In this document: positions 1-9,214 of the stretch, piece after piece
How positions within the stretch are numbered: position 1 is the stretch's first letter
Layout of the letters: the number at the start of each line of letters is the position of its first letter
Source of the DNA: Runella zeae DSM 19591
Lineage (GTDB): Bacteria > Bacteroidota > Bacteroidia > Cytophagales > Spirosomataceae
NCBI RefSeq assembly: GCF_000423565.1
Contig: NZ_KE384037.1
Location: 422,934-486,933 of the forward strand
Direction: 5' to 3'
DNA: 64,000 nt
The notes under the pieces: generated by a model
The model's database searches: none
Told to the model about the DNA's origin: nothing
Seen by the model: only the letters and a program-made list of their open reading frames with translations
Program-made: the position numbers and the translations under genes

Positions 1-1361
1 ATTTTATCAATGTCAGCCAAGGAGGAAAAACCTATATCTGGGATATAGAAGGAAATACCATTTCCCGCGACCCCAACAAATCTACTTATACTTTCAATCA
101 ACCAGGAGAGTATCGGGTCACTTTACGGGCCTTCAATCCCCTTGTTTGCCGAGGGCAAGATGTAGTTACTAAGATTATCAAAGTAGGAACTAGCAAAGCT
201 AGCGCGAAAGGAGATACCACCGTGTGTAGCAATGTAGGGGTGCCTTTGCTGGCTCAAGGAGGCATCAAATACACTTGGAGTCCCGCAGCGGGATTGAGCA
301 ATCCTAATATCGCCAATCCTATCGCTCGTGTCAATGCTACTACGCAATTTATCTGTACAATTACTGACTCGGTATGTACCGTGACTCGCAACGTGACAGT
401 ACGCATTGACAATGCAAAACCTGATTTTAACGCCCTTAAAGATACCACACTCTGCCCCGGTCAAAGTACCTTACTGACGGCTTTGGGCAATGCCCCACGA
501 TTTCGATGGAGTCCTTCCAATACTTTGAGTGATTCGGTGGGTACTAAAGTATCGGCCAAGCCTACCCAAACAACGACCTATACCGTGACGGGCTTATATG
601 CCGATGGATGTAGGCCGCAAAAAAGCATTACAGTTAGGATAGAAGACAACAAACCTGATTTTAAGGTATCACCAGATACTACCATTTGTGCAGGGCAAAG
701 CGCCCTCCTCATGGCTGAAGGAAACGGCACTTTTCGCTGGACTCCTTCGCCGTCCCTCAGCGATACTCTTATCAAAAATCCTATTGCCACGCCCACGCAG
801 ACTACTACCTATACAGTGACGGCTGTTTATCCCGATGGATGCAGACCTAAAAAGAATGTAACGGTTACTATCGAGAGAGGTCCTCAAAATATGGCATTTG
901 ATATTGTACCATCTTATAGTTGCGGTCAGCCAACTACGCTACAGTATGTCAACAAAACTTCAGGAGCCACAAGATATGAATGGGATTTGGGCAATGGTGT
1001 AAAAGCTACTACACTGACTCCTTCTCCTATCACTTACACCCAAAATGGCACCTATCAAGTGACACTCAAGGCGTATTCAGCCCGAGGATGCGAATCGTCA
1101 GTCACTCAATCGGTCAATGTCTTGAATTTGGATAAAATCCCTAATGTAATCACCCCTAATGGTGACGGTAAAAATGATACTTTCGTCATCGGTGTGGCTG
1201 GTACTCGTTTAGAGATTTTTAATCGTTGGGGTAAACTCACTTTTAGTAGTACCAATTATACCGACAATTGGGGAAAAGACGTTTCAGCAGGAACTTATTT
1301 TTATCAACTTACTCTACCGGGCGATATACCCTGTAAAGGATGGATACAGGTCTTGGAATAG
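1..1361 (+). CDS. Gliding motility-associated C-terminal (CHU_C) domain protein with PKD/Ig-like repeats, 5' truncated
   Basis: The frame is open from the left edge (codons in register from base 3), so this is the C-terminal part of a larger cell-surface protein. Visible in order: a PKD-like segment (motif PGEYRVTLRAFN near bases 102-140), three cysteine-bearing Ig-like repeats, each with a TTVC/TTLC/TTIC-like strand and a WSP or WTP core, a second PKD-like unit (YTQNGTYQVTLKAYS), and a C-terminal domain with ITPNGDGKNDTF, IFNRWG and AGTYFYQL. That last block is the CHU_C family signature, which serves in Bacteroidota as a type B-like sorting signal for T9SS-exported adhesins and motility proteins. 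Domain assignment is firm; the substrate or adhesion role is inferred. The true N-terminus lies outside the window. A strong hairpin follows the stop. Confidence 0.9.
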   Translation, partial: FINVSQGGKTYIWDIEGNTISRDPNKSTYTFNQPGEYRVTLRAFNPLVCRGQDVVTKIIKVGTSKASAKGDTTVCSNVGVPLLAQGGIKYTWSPAAGLSNPNIANPIARVNATTQFICTITDSVCTVTRNVTVRIDNAKPDFNALKDTTLCPGQSTLLTALGNAPRFRWSPSNTLSDSVGTKVSAKPTQTTTYTVTGLYADGCRPQKSITVRIEDNKPDFKVSPDTTICAGQSALLMAEGNGTFRWTPSPSLSDTLIKNPIATPTQTTTYTVTAVYPDGCRPKKNVTVTIERGPQNMAFDIVPSYSCGQPTTLQYVNKTSGATRYEWDLGNGVKATTLTPSPITYTQNGTYQVTLKAYSARGCESSVTQSVNVLNLDKIPNVITPNGDGKNDTFVIGVAGTRLEIFNRWGKLTFSSTNYTDNWGKDVSAGTYFYQLTLPGDIPCKGWIQVLE

Positions 1362-1395
1362 CACAAAAAAGACGGGTCTCCCCGCCTTTTTTGTG
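1362..1395. terminator. Bidirectional hairpin terminator between convergent genes
   Basis: Arms 1362-1376 and 1381-1395 pair over 15 bp with one mismatch around a TCTC loop. A runs on the left and T runs on the right make it a plausible terminator in both directions, serving the CHU_C gene (plus) and the Zn-peptidase gene (minus). Confidence 0.8.
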
Positions 1396-1416
1396 TAATA
1401 ATATGGAATACTGAAT

Positions 1417-2127
1417 TTAGTCATCGCTTCTTCTTCCAAGCAACAAACTAACGTAATACATCAAGTTGGCTAAGGCTCCCAATGCCGCCACTACGTAGGT
1501 CATAGCAGCCCACCAAAGAGCGTCTTTGGCCATGTCATATTCATTGCGGTTTACGATACCTCTCTGTTCTACCCAAGCCAAAGCCCTGCGACTTGCATCA
1601 AACTCAACGGGCAGAGTAATAAGGGCAAAAAGAGTAACACCCAAGTTTGCCGCCACCAAGATCGTCAATAAAGTAGTACTCACAATCCCTTGGTTGTAAA
1701 AGATAAACCCGCCCAAAAACAACATTCCCATGTTAAAAATATTAAGAATATTGCTACACACTTGCACCACAGGCACAAGGGCTGAGCGCATTTTCAGGGG
1801 AGCATAAGCTACTTTGTGCTGCACAGCGTGGCCGCATTCGTGCGCTGCTACCGCTGCCGCCGATACACTTCTACCGTGGTAGACATCTGCGCTCAAGTTG
1901 ACAGTTTTGTCGGCAGGATTATAATGGTCGGTGAGCATTCCTTCTACTTGTGTGATTCTGACATCGTATATACCATTATCCCGAAGCATTCGTTGGGCGA
2001 TCTCTGCCCCCGAAAGGCCATTCATTAAGCCTACTTGCGCATATTCCGTAAATTTACTTTTCAAACGCCATTGGACAAACATCCCAATGACCATAAATAC
2101 CAGTCCAATTAGAATTAAACCACCCAT
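1417..2127 (-). CDS. Membrane-bound neutral zinc metallopeptidase (YugP-type, Zn_peptidase_2)
   Basis: A 236-aa protein with an N-terminal membrane segment (GLILIGLVFMVIGMFV), a central zinc site HECGH inside AAAVAAHECGHAVQHK, and further hydrophobic helices at the C-terminus. This arrangement is that of the YugP/DUF zinc peptidase family of integral-membrane enzymes; its physiological substrate is not established. HExxH supplies two zinc ligands and the catalytic Glu. It is the last gene of a minus-strand run (panD, flippase, rfaE2, this gene), 76 bp after rfaE2, and ends at the shared terminator. Family assignment is confident, role unknown. Confidence 0.88.
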   Translation of the reverse strand: MGGLILIGLVFMVIGMFVQWRLKSKFTEYAQVGLMNGLSGAEIAQRMLRDNGIYDVRITQVEGMLTDHYNPADKTVNLSADVYHGRSVSAAAVAAHECGHAVQHKVAYAPLKMRSALVPVVQVCSNILNIFNMGMLFLGGFIFYNQGIVSTTLLTILVAANLGVTLFALITLPVEFDASRRALAWVEQRGIVNRNEYDMAKDALWWAAMTYVVAALGALANLMYYVSLLLGRRSDD

Positions 2128-2203
2128 GATTTTTGGATTTAGATTTTACCGATTTTAATTGGTTTCAATTTAATGGATAAGTTTAAAACTAATTAAAATC
2201 GAA

Positions 2204-2689
2204 TTAATAGCTGTTTTTAATTTTTTCAATCAAAGAAGTCGTCGAATACCCTTTCACCAAAGCGATGGTTTTCACTTCTCCTCCTCTACCTACTACAAAA
2301 TCTGCGCCAACGATATTTTGGGGTGTATAATCATCACCTTTCACCAAAATATCAGGACAAATTGTCTGAATGAGCTCCAGCGGAGTAGGTTCGTCAAACA
2401 AAATGACAGTATCTACAAACGACAAGGCCGCCATCAAACGAGCACGGGCGTATTCATTGACCACGGGGCGAGAAGGGCCTTTTAGACGACTCACCGACGC
2501 GTCGGTGTTTAAGCCCAAAACGAGCTTATCGCCCAAAGCACGTGATTTTTCGAGATAGTCGATATGTCCTAAATGAACAATGTCAAAACACCCATTGGTA
2601 AATACAATTTTCTTTCCTTCGGCTTGCCATTCGCGTGCAACTTGGGCGGCAGCTTCCCAGCTCATAATTTTGTCGGCAGTACTAGACAT
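2204..2689 (-). CDS. rfaE2: D-glycero-beta-D-manno-heptose 1-phosphate adenylyltransferase (RfaE2-like, stand-alone)
   Basis: A 161-aa nucleotidyltransferase of the cytidylyltransferase-like fold. It transfers AMP from ATP to heptose 1-phosphate to make ADP-heptose for the LPS inner core. Evidence: the [16 protein letters not shown] stretch carrying the HxGH-type motif, [14 protein letters not shown], and a [10 protein letters not shown] tail matching the ISTS..I signature. It corresponds to the C-terminal half of E. coli HldE and lacks the kinase half, the usual split form in this phylum. Its start overlaps the 3' end of the upstream flippase gene by 8 bp, which suggests translational coupling. 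Confidence 0.9.
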   Translation of the reverse strand: MSSTADKIMSWEAAAQVAREWQAEGKKIVFTNGCFDIVHLGHIDYLEKSRALGDKLVLGLNTDASVSRLKGPSRPVVNEYARARLMAALSFVDTVILFDEPTPLELIQTICPDILVKGDDYTPQNIVGADFVVGRGGEVKTIALVKGYSTTSLIEKIKNSY

Positions 2690-3728
2690 TTTTGTTTGGA
2701 ATAGAATGTGTTACAGAATCTGTTTGATTAGAGGCTTGGGGACTTTTGACCAGCGTAATGATAAATGAAATACCGCCCAAAATCAACATCAGAATCATTT
2801 GTGTACCGTGGATATAAGTAGCCAACGCCAATCCATTTTCTTTGGACAATCCATACAATACCAAAGCACTACTCACCAAAATATGATATGGACCTATCCC
2901 CCCCTGTACGGGAGCCGACATACCTAATCCGCCCATAATCAATACCGTAAGCCCTGCCAACAAAGAAAGCCCTGACGACTCAGGTAGTACAAAAAAGCAC
3001 ACATAAGAACTCAAGAAGTACATGACCCAAATCAGCACAGTGTGAAAGACAAAAGCCGCCGGACTCCGAAGTTTTCGAATACTCAATAGCCCGTCGACCA
3101 AACCTAACACAAAACCTTCGATTTTGGCAAAGAGTGCATTCTGACGCAGACGTTCGGCATTTTTTCTGTAAAACCACCAAGCCGCCACCGCCAAGCCTAT
3201 TCCTATTACTCCTACCCCTGCCAGAAGTACTATTCTATTAGAGCCGCCTTCTTGTCCTAGTCCTAATTTTTCACCAAAAAGGCTCATAAAAAAATCACTC
3301 AAACGCCCAAATTCTAGCACAAAGGCTAGACCTATCAACACCAATAACGAAACCACATCAAACACCCGCTCTGCTACTACCGTCCCAAAACTCACATTGA
3401 CTGGTACTTTTTCGAGTCGATTGAGCGTGCCACAGCGCGTCACCTCCCCTGCCCTTGGAATCAACTGATTGGCAAAATATCCCGTAAAAACCGCTACCGT
3501 CGAGTTGAAAGCCGAAGGCTTGTAGCCCACTGGTTCTAGGAGCATATTCCAACGATAAGCCCGGCTCCAAGCCGCAATAATGGTAAAAATCGCTACGAGG
3601 ATAAGCCAACTATGATTGGCATTTTGGAATTTGGCCCACATAGCCGCCAAATCCATGTCTTTGAAAACGTACCACATCAAGCCCCCAGCTACTGCCAACG
3701 AAATGATGTATTTGACAATATTTTTCAT
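2682..3728 (-). CDS. Lysylphosphatidylglycerol synthase TM-region/YbhN-like flippase protein (UPF0104)
   Basis: A 348-aa polytopic membrane protein with about eight hydrophobic segments, starting [19 protein letters not shown]. Family motifs visible are [11 protein letters not shown], the [18 protein letters not shown] loop, [13 protein letters not shown] and a late [17 protein letters not shown]. The glycine/proline-rich GGIGPYH block and the PRAGE loop are typical of the AglD/YbhN/LPG-synthase membrane domain, thought to act in lipid or lipid-linked intermediate flipping. No MprF-type synthase domain is present. It overlaps the heptose adenylyltransferase gene by 8 bp. Membrane family is clear; transported lipid is unknown. 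Confidence 0.85.
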   Translation of the reverse strand: MKNIVKYIISLAVAGGLMWYVFKDMDLAAMWAKFQNANHSWLILVAIFTIIAAWSRAYRWNMLLEPVGYKPSAFNSTVAVFTGYFANQLIPRAGEVTRCGTLNRLEKVPVNVSFGTVVAERVFDVVSLLVLIGLAFVLEFGRLSDFFMSLFGEKLGLGQEGGSNRIVLLAGVGVIGIGLAVAAWWFYRKNAERLRQNALFAKIEGFVLGLVDGLLSIRKLRSPAAFVFHTVLIWVMYFLSSYVCFFVLPESSGLSLLAGLTVLIMGGLGMSAPVQGGIGPYHILVSSALVLYGLSKENGLALATYIHGTQMILMLILGGISFIITLVKSPQASNQTDSVTHSIPNKNV

Positions 3729-3756
3729 CTTTTGAAAAGTAAATAGCGATTTGAGG

Positions 3757-4107
3757 CTATTTTACAATGAGGTTGTTTTCGTCTGGAAAAACAATTTTAG
3801 GTTGAAAAGTTTTTGCTTCTTCTTCGGTCATCATACCATAAGAAATAATAATCACTACATCCCCAACCTGCGCCTTACGAGCTGCCGCACCGTTGAGGCA
3901 AATGATGCCCGTTCCACGTTCGCCTTTGATCACATACGTAATCAGCCGCTCACCGTTATTGTTGTTGACCACGTGCACTTGCTCATTTTCGAGGATTCCA
4001 GCCGCGTCCATGAGGTCTTCGTCAATCGTGATACTACCTACATAATTCAGCTCGGCTTGGGTAACTTTGACGCGGTGAATTTTAGATTTAAAGAGGGTTA
4101 CAAACAT
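3757..4107 (-). CDS. panD: Aspartate 1-decarboxylase (pyruvoyl enzyme precursor)
   Basis: A 116-aa precursor, the normal length for PanD. It decarboxylates L-aspartate to beta-alanine for pantothenate and CoA synthesis. The self-processing Gly24-Ser25 bond is present in NYVGSITID, with the conserved Lys9 (FKSKIH), Tyr58-region segment ([12 protein letters not shown]) and the NGAAARK block. Cleavage at Gly-Ser would generate the pyruvoyl cofactor. First gene of the minus-strand run, 28 bp from the flippase. A TACTTTTG (TAnnTTTG on the minus strand) at 4204-4211 is a possible -7 element; no good -33 was found. Confidence 0.95.
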   Translation of the reverse strand: MFVTLFKSKIHRVKVTQAELNYVGSITIDEDLMDAAGILENEQVHVVNNNNGERLITYVIKGERGTGIICLNGAAARKAQVGDVVIIISYGMMTEEEAKTFQPKIVFPDENNLIVK

Positions 4108-4255
4108 GATGTTAGAATATTATCAGTTAGTTTAAAACCGTTTTTAAAAAAAATCGGCGTTGAAATAACCTTTAAGAATGCCGCAAAGTTCGTCTTTAAT
4201 TTTCAAAAGTACAGAGGTCTATCCAATTTGATTTTAGTAAAGTGAGACTTTAGCG

Positions 4256-4263
4256 TACTTTTG
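4256..4263 (+). promoter_or_regulatory. Bacteroidota -7 element upstream of the rRNA methyltransferase gene
   Basis: TACTTTTG fits the TAnnTTTG consensus. Expected transcription start near 4270 leaves only 3-4 nt before an ATG at 4274 but about 30 nt before the ATG at 4301, favouring the latter start. No matching TTG lies at the usual spacing. Confidence 0.4.
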
Positions 4264-4300
4264 TCCCAATTTTATGACAACTAATACAAAACAAAATAAC

Positions 4301-5506
4301 ATGCGCTTTCATCGGGTACTTGTGGAAGCTACGGTTTTTGCTCTCAGCGAAATCTTCGAAAAAAATCGCCAAGCCGACAAAGTAATCGAGCAAGTGCTCA
4401 AATCAAATCGGCAATGGGGCGCCCGCGACCGTGGGTTTATTGCCGAAAATACCTACGAAATCGTACGCTGGTGGCGATTGCTGACTTTTGTGGTCGAAAC
4501 TGCTAAAGTGGGTAAGCCATCTGAGTATCTGGACCTTTTTGGAACATGGCAGATTATCAAAGGAAATGCTCTACCGCCTTGGGCAGAGTTTGCGCATCTC
4601 CATCCTACTGCTATCAAAAAAGCCTATGAGGAAGCGCTCAAGATTCGTAAAATAAGAGAATCTATTCCTGATTGGCTAGATGAAACAGGTGCGGCCGAAT
4701 TGGACAATAATTGGGAAGCCGAACTTCATGCACTCAATCAAACGGCTCCCGTAGTATTAAGAGCCAATACCCTCAAAACCACTAGCCAAGAACTGAAGAA
4801 AGCGCTGGCAAGCGAAAATATTTTCACTGAACAGCTGCCTGATTTGCCTCAAGCGCTTGTATTGACAGAAAAGAAAAATGTATTTCAAACCGAGCTTTTC
4901 AAAAACGGATTTTTTGAAGTACAAGACGCCGGTTCGCAGCGCATTGCCCCTATGCTGGATGTACATCCCGGTATGCGCGTAATAGATGCTTGTGCGGGCG
5001 CAGGTGGAAAAACTCTCCATCTCGCTGCTTTGATGCAAAACCAAGGAAGGCTCATTGCGATGGACATCGAAGCATGGAAACTCGATGAACTCCGCCGCCG
5101 AGCCCGCCGCAATGGCGTAAGCAATGTAGAAACGCGCCCTATCGAAGCCAAAACCATCAAAAGGCTACGCGATACCGCCGACCGCGTATTACTCGATGTA
5201 CCTTGCTCAGGTCTCGGCGTGCTACGCCGCAATCCTGATTCAAAATGGAAATTGAAGCCTGAGTTTTTGACCCAAATTCGGCAAACTCAGTACGAAATCC
5301 TCACTAGCTACTCTCAAATGGTAAAAGCAGGCGGCAAGCTTGTATATGCCACTTGCAGTATTTTGCCGTCCGAAAGCGAAGATCAAGTCAAACGTTTTTT
5401 GGGTGAACAGGGGTCAAAATGGCAACTCTTACAAGAAGAACGTACTTCTCCAGCACTTCAGGGTTTTGACGGCTTTTACATGGCTTGTTTGGTAAAAGCT
5501 TTGTAA
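4301..5506 (+). CDS. 16S rRNA (cytosine-C5) methyltransferase, RsmB/NOP family
   Basis: SAM-dependent m5C RNA methyltransferase. The Rossmann core shows motif I DACAGAGGKTLHLA, the D-box LLDVPCSGLGVLRRNPDSKW with the release cysteine, and YATCSILPSES with the second (nucleophilic) cysteine. The N-terminal part is an RsmB-like helical region without a recognisable full NusB domain, followed by a pre-SAM RNA-binding segment. I start at the ATG at 4301 (MRFHRVLVEATVFAL), which looks like the family's usual beginning and fits the -7 box; an in-frame ATG at 4274 would add nine residues. murB follows closely, so the two probably form an operon. The exact modified base cannot be told from sequence. 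Confidence 0.9.
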   Translation: MRFHRVLVEATVFALSEIFEKNRQADKVIEQVLKSNRQWGARDRGFIAENTYEIVRWWRLLTFVVETAKVGKPSEYLDLFGTWQIIKGNALPPWAEFAHLHPTAIKKAYEEALKIRKIRESIPDWLDETGAAELDNNWEAELHALNQTAPVVLRANTLKTTSQELKKALASENIFTEQLPDLPQALVLTEKKNVFQTELFKNGFFEVQDAGSQRIAPMLDVHPGMRVIDACAGAGGKTLHLAALMQNQGRLIAMDIEAWKLDELRRRARRNGVSNVETRPIEAKTIKRLRDTADRVLLDVPCSGLGVLRRNPDSKWKLKPEFLTQIRQTQYEILTSYSQMVKAGGKLVYATCSILPSESEDQVKRFLGEQGSKWQLLQEERTSPALQGFDGFYMACLVKAL

Positions 5507-5551
5507 AACAACCTTTTTTTTTGTTATTTGCAACAGAATCTAGCCGACGAA

Positions 5552-6571
5552 ATGCTTACCATCCAAAGCAACGTTTCCCTCAAATCATACAATACCTTCG
5601 GAATAGACGCTACTGCGCGCTATTTGGTAGAAGTGGATAACGACGAAGACATTCAGACTTTACTTCAGCTTCCTGACGTTCAAACGCTCCCTAAACTTAT
5701 CTTGGGCGGAGGTAGTAATCTGCTGCTTACACAGGATTTTAATGGGCTAGTGGTCAAAATCAATATTAAGGGCATCCAAACCATCAAAGAAGACCAAGAC
5801 AATATTTGGGTGCAAGCGGGTGCGGGCGAAAATTGGCATGAGTTTGTGATGTATTGTGTAGAAAGAAAATGGGCGGGCCTCGAAAATTTATCACTGATTC
5901 CGGGCACCGTGGGCGCCGCCCCTATGCAAAACATCGGCGCTTATGGCGTAGAAATCAAAGATACGTTTTACAGGCTCGAAGCTGTTCATATTGCGACAGG
6001 GCAAAAGCGCATTTTTACGCGTGAAGAATGTAAGTTTGGCTACCGCGATAGTGTCTTTAAAAACGAAGTCAAAGGCGAATATATCATTTCGAGCGTCCAA
6101 TTTAAGCTTCACAAAACCCCTACTTTCCATATCTCTTATGGTGATATTCAGAAAACGCTCGACCAAATGAGCATTAAAGAGCTGAGTATCAAAGCCATTA
6201 GTGATGCAGTCATCAAAATCCGTAAAAGTAAACTTCCCGACCCCGCCGAAATTGGGAATGCGGGTAGTTTCTTCAAAAATCCAGAAATTCTAACTTCTCA
6301 ATACCATCAACTCCAACAACTCTACCCTGCGATTCCGGGCTATGTAGTTAGTGAAGATACCACCAAAGTTCCGGCAGGGTGGCTTATTGAGCAGTGTGGT
6401 TGGAAAGGCAAACGCCTTGGCAATATCGGCGTTCATACAAAGCAAGCCCTTGTGCTCGTCAATTATGGGGGTGGTAAAGGAGCCGAAATCAAACAACTGT
6501 CCGAAAAAATCCAGGCTTCGGTAGAAGAAAAATTCGGCATCAAACTTCTCACAGAGGTCAACTTCATATAA
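5552..6571 (+). CDS. murB: UDP-N-acetylenolpyruvoylglucosamine reductase
   Basis: FAD-dependent reductase that makes UDP-MurNAc from enolpyruvyl-UDP-GlcNAc in peptidoglycan synthesis. Visible: NVSLKSYNTFGIDA at the N-terminus, FAD-binding LILGGGSNLLL, GLENLSLIPGTVGAAPMQNIGAYG, the catalytic serine in GNAGSFFKNP and the catalytic glutamate in the terminal LTEVNFI. Size (339 aa) fits type I MurB. I choose the ATG at 5552; a TTG at 5528 in frame would add eight unconserved residues. It sits 45 bp after the methyltransferase gene and ends in a hairpin terminator. Confidence 0.95.
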   Translation: MLTIQSNVSLKSYNTFGIDATARYLVEVDNDEDIQTLLQLPDVQTLPKLILGGGSNLLLTQDFNGLVVKINIKGIQTIKEDQDNIWVQAGAGENWHEFVMYCVERKWAGLENLSLIPGTVGAAPMQNIGAYGVEIKDTFYRLEAVHIATGQKRIFTREECKFGYRDSVFKNEVKGEYIISSVQFKLHKTPTFHISYGDIQKTLDQMSIKELSIKAISDAVIKIRKSKLPDPAEIGNAGSFFKNPEILTSQYHQLQQLYPAIPGYVVSEDTTKVPAGWLIEQCGWKGKRLGNIGVHTKQALVLVNYGGGKGAEIKQLSEKIQASVEEKFGIKLLTEVNFI

Positions 6572-6572
6572 A

Positions 6573-6601
6573 AAAAGTTGGCCAGAAGCTAGCCAACTTT
6601 T
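6573..6601 (+). terminator. Hairpin terminator after murB
   Basis: AAAAGTTGGC (6573-6582) pairs with GCCAACTTTT (6592-6601), 10-bp arms around a 9-nt loop, immediately after the murB stop. Confidence 0.75.
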
Positions 6602-6667
6602 CCAAACCTTCCTCTTTATTAATTAATGACTTCTTATAGGGGACAGCAAACACTTGTAGGTTTTCTC

Positions 6668-7180
6668 CTAAAACGAGTAAGCGTACAGACTCAGTTTGTC
6701 TTTTAGCTCTTTGCGCGCTATGTGAATTCGGTTTTTGACGGTTCCGATAGGAATATGGAGCTTTTCGGCAATCTCATGGTATTTAAACCCTCGGTAGTGC
6801 ATCATAAAAGGCACGCGATAAGTTTCCTCCAATGAATCCACAGCTCTGTTGATATCTTCCATTACAAATTTGTTATGGGCATCGTTGTCCGTACTATTTT
6901 CCAAAGAATTGATATAATGCAAATTATCACTTGTATCAATGAAAGTGTTCTTTCTCACCATTCTTTGATAATTGGTGATGAAAGTGTTTTTCATTATGGT
7001 GTAGAGCCACGCCTTTAGATTAGTACCGTCTGCGTACTTTTCTCGATTGGTAAAGGCTTTTAGTAGGGTATCTTGTAATAAATCATTCGCATCGTCACTA
7101 TCCTTTGTCAGACGAACTGCGAAAGGTTTTAGTGATTTCGAAACCTTAGCGATATGATACGTAAATTCAATGGCAGTCAT
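6668..7180 (-). CDS. ECF-type RNA polymerase sigma factor (sigma-70 family)
   Basis: A 170-aa sigma factor with region 2 (DSDDANDLLQDTLLKAF, then LKAWLYTIMKNTFIT) and region 4 (LEETYRVPFMMHYRG, YHEIAEKLHIPIGTVKNRIH) joined by a short polar linker. It redirects RNA polymerase to a specific promoter set. No anti-sigma gene follows; the neighbours on the same strand encode an SDR protein and PrmA, more than 290 bp upstream, so it seems to be monocistronic. A minus-strand TAGTTTTG at 7284-7291 could be its -7 box, giving a leader of nearly 100 nt. Regulon unknown. Confidence 0.92.
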   Translation of the reverse strand: MTAIEFTYHIAKVSKSLKPFAVRLTKDSDDANDLLQDTLLKAFTNREKYADGTNLKAWLYTIMKNTFITNYQRMVRKNTFIDTSDNLHYINSLENSTDNDAHNKFVMEDINRAVDSLEETYRVPFMMHYRGFKYHEIAEKLHIPIGTVKNRIHIARKELKDKLSLYAYSF

Positions 7181-7475
7181 GATGTGATGGATTAATTGTC
7201 CTTGCTTTATTTTGTTGAATCAAATTTAGTAAATAGTTAAACAAAACTCAAAATGTTTTTTCAAATATTTTTTCAACTTTGTCCAAAACTAGTACAACAT
7301 CATGACAAATTACCTTAAAATACTACAAAAACCAACCTTTAAATTTTACAAAAATCGACAAAAACCAAACAAAAAGTACAATTTATCAAGTTTGTTTAAT
7401 ATTTTGGATTATATCTTAAACAAAATAAATCAAAATATTTTGTTTTATCTTTCAAATCAAACATTAAACAAAAAA
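7181..7475. other. AT-rich intergenic stretch upstream of the sigma factor gene
   Basis: Very A/T-rich with many short A and T runs. It holds the putative sigma-factor promoter (7284-7291) and the 3' flank of the SDR gene. A 65-codon open frame on the plus strand (7302-7499) is low-complexity Lys/Asn/Tyr and overlaps the SDR gene end, so I regard it as chance. No RNA gene seen. Confidence 0.5.
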
Positions 7476-8297
7476 TCACTGCCCATAATAAAAATCTAGT
7501 GGATTGCTATACTTAAAAGAATACCCCAAATGAGTGGTTAATTTTTGCGAAGAAATTATTTTAAAATCATTAGGTGAAGCACTGCTCACAAAAGTAGGAG
7601 CCTCATAGCCAAACTTCCTCCCACTACTGATATACACCTCGCGGCGCGTGGGATGTAAAGGAGCAACGACATTATACACTTCGTTCCAAATAGAAGTATT
7701 TTGCAAAAAAGCTTCTATTACGCCTATTACGTCATCCCGATGCACATAATTGACTGGAACCTCTCCCGTAGCAATGTCTTTTTTGCCAGCTACGTATTTG
7801 GCCGGAATCCGCTCATAGCCCATCAAGCCCCCACAGCGCAATACAAGCCAAGGTCGTCCTAGTTGCTGCACCAATTGCTCGGCTTCCACGAGCGCAGGAG
7901 CCGCCGCCTCTGAAGGTATTGTTACTTCTTGTTCGCTTACTTCTCTGTTTAAGTCTCCATAAACCGAAGTTGAACTCACGTAGATTATTTTTTGAACTGT
8001 ACTTGTTTCGACAAGAGATTTTAAATGCCGCATCTGCGCTACATGGTATCCCGCGCCCGCTTTTTCCAAACGAGGGGGAACATTAATAATCAATACCTCT
8101 GTGTCGAGCAAATAATCCCACCCAATTCCCTTCGGCTCAGGGGTAAGTTGTAACCACAGCGGCTCTATGCCTATGGCTCTCAAATCACTGAGTTTTTCGG
8201 CACGCGTCGTACTTCCCCGCACGACATAGCCTTTTTCTAATAAAGATTGCCCCAAGGGTAATCCCAACCAACCACAACCTAAAATGCTAATTTTCAT
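7476..8297 (-). CDS. NAD(P)-binding SDR-family protein (YeeZ-like)
   Basis: A 273-aa extended-SDR/NAD-dependent epimerase-like protein. The N-terminal dinucleotide-binding loop is MKISILGCGWLGLPLGQ (GxGxxG type), with a YVSSTSVYG segment holding the SDR serine/tyrosine region and a later NYVHRDDVIGVIEAF typical of nucleotide-sugar epimerase relatives. The YxxxK catalytic pair is not obvious, so the reaction is not assigned. Its ATG overlaps the stop of prmA (ATGA, 8294-8297), so translation is coupled. Most similar in layout to YeeZ, a protein without a firmly known role. Confidence 0.8.
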   Translation of the reverse strand: MKISILGCGWLGLPLGQSLLEKGYVVRGSTTRAEKLSDLRAIGIEPLWLQLTPEPKGIGWDYLLDTEVLIINVPPRLEKAGAGYHVAQMRHLKSLVETSTVQKIIYVSSTSVYGDLNREVSEQEVTIPSEAAAPALVEAEQLVQQLGRPWLVLRCGGLMGYERIPAKYVAGKKDIATGEVPVNYVHRDDVIGVIEAFLQNTSIWNEVYNVVAPLHPTRREVYISSGRKFGYEAPTFVSSASPNDFKIISSQKLTTHLGYSFKYSNPLDFYYGQ

Positions 8298-9127
8298 ACT
8301 TTTTCAAATTTTAAAGTTGCCCATTGGTTAAGCGTTTTTTGAGCAATCAACTTCAAACCTGACTCTTCGGCTTTTTGTACAATGTCGGCAATGTCAAATT
8401 CATAAAAACCACTGACAATCAAAGTACCGCTCACTTTCAAAAACTTTACATAGGTCGGAATCTCTTGCAACAAGATATTGCGATTGATATTGGCCAATAC
8501 AATGTCATATATATCTGCCGGACAATCGGCAATCGTACCTTGAAAAACGGTGATATGAGTACAATCATTCAAAGCGGCATTCTCAATAGCATTCAGATAA
8601 GCCCATTCTTCTATATCAAATGCGGTGAGGCGATTGGCCCCTAATTTTTCGGCCAAAATCGCCAATATCCCCGTACCACTTCCCACGTCAAGCACCGACT
8701 TATTTTGGTGGTCAAGGGAGAGTTGTTGTTCCATCACCAGGGTGGTGGTTTCGTGGTGACCTGTCCCAAACGACATTTTGGGGTCAATCACCAAATCATA
8801 TTCAAAACTCGGGTCAGGCAAATGATACGAGGCTCTTACCCTAATCCTCCCCGCCACTTCTATGGGCTGATAGTTTCGTTCCCATTCTTCATTCCAATTT
8901 TTAGTTTCTAACTGCTCATACTCGACCGAGATAGGTGTCAAATGCTGGTAGTTGTCCACTACTTGTTGGAGAAGTGCTGCATCAAAACTATTCTCAGGTA
9001 TATACGCAGAAATTCCTTCGTTGGATTCCACAAAAGATTCGTATCCTATTTCGGCTAGTTCAGCCATCAGGATTTCGTTAAAATCAGGATTGAGCAACAA
9101 GCGCGCTTCAAAGTAATTGGTCGGCAT
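8294..9127 (-). CDS. prmA: Ribosomal protein L11 methyltransferase
   Basis: SAM-dependent methyltransferase acting on lysines and the N-terminus of ribosomal protein L11. Evidence: FGTGHHETTTLVM, the SAM motif VLDVGSGTGILAILAEKLG, acidic loop TAFDIEEWAY and the LANINRNILL segment equivalent to the NPPY-like motif of PrmA. The N-terminal L11-recognition domain is present (residues 1-90), total 277 aa. It is divergent from the FAD/Fe-S dehydrogenase gene; a minus-strand -7 element TACCTTTG lies at 9160-9167. Stop overlaps the next gene by 4 nt. Confidence 0.93.
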   Translation of the reverse strand: MPTNYFEARLLLNPDFNEILMAELAEIGYESFVESNEGISAYIPENSFDAALLQQVVDNYQHLTPISVEYEQLETKNWNEEWERNYQPIEVAGRIRVRASYHLPDPSFEYDLVIDPKMSFGTGHHETTTLVMEQQLSLDHQNKSVLDVGSGTGILAILAEKLGANRLTAFDIEEWAYLNAIENAALNDCTHITVFQGTIADCPADIYDIVLANINRNILLQEIPTYVKFLKVSGTLIVSGFYEFDIADIVQKAEESGLKLIAQKTLNQWATLKFEKV

Positions 9128-9159
9128 ATAATTGTTTTTGATTGATAGACATGAAAAAA

Positions 9160-9195
9160 CAAAGGTACGCCCAATCTATTTTTAAATTACATTTG
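9160..9195. promoter_or_regulatory. Divergent -7 elements for prmA (minus) and the FAD/Fe-S dehydrogenase (plus)
   Basis: In the 87-bp gap, TACCTTTG on the minus strand (9160-9167) and TACATTTG on the plus strand (9188-9195) both match TAnnTTTG. Neither has a clear TTG at -33, so these are partial matches. Confidence 0.4.
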
Positions 9196-9214
9196 CAGAA
9201 ACCATTCCTTTCTG

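Noticed and set aside
7302..7499. 65-codon plus-strand open frame
   Set aside because: Low-complexity Lys/Asn/Tyr-rich reading of AT-rich DNA, overlapping the end of the SDR gene; no start signal.
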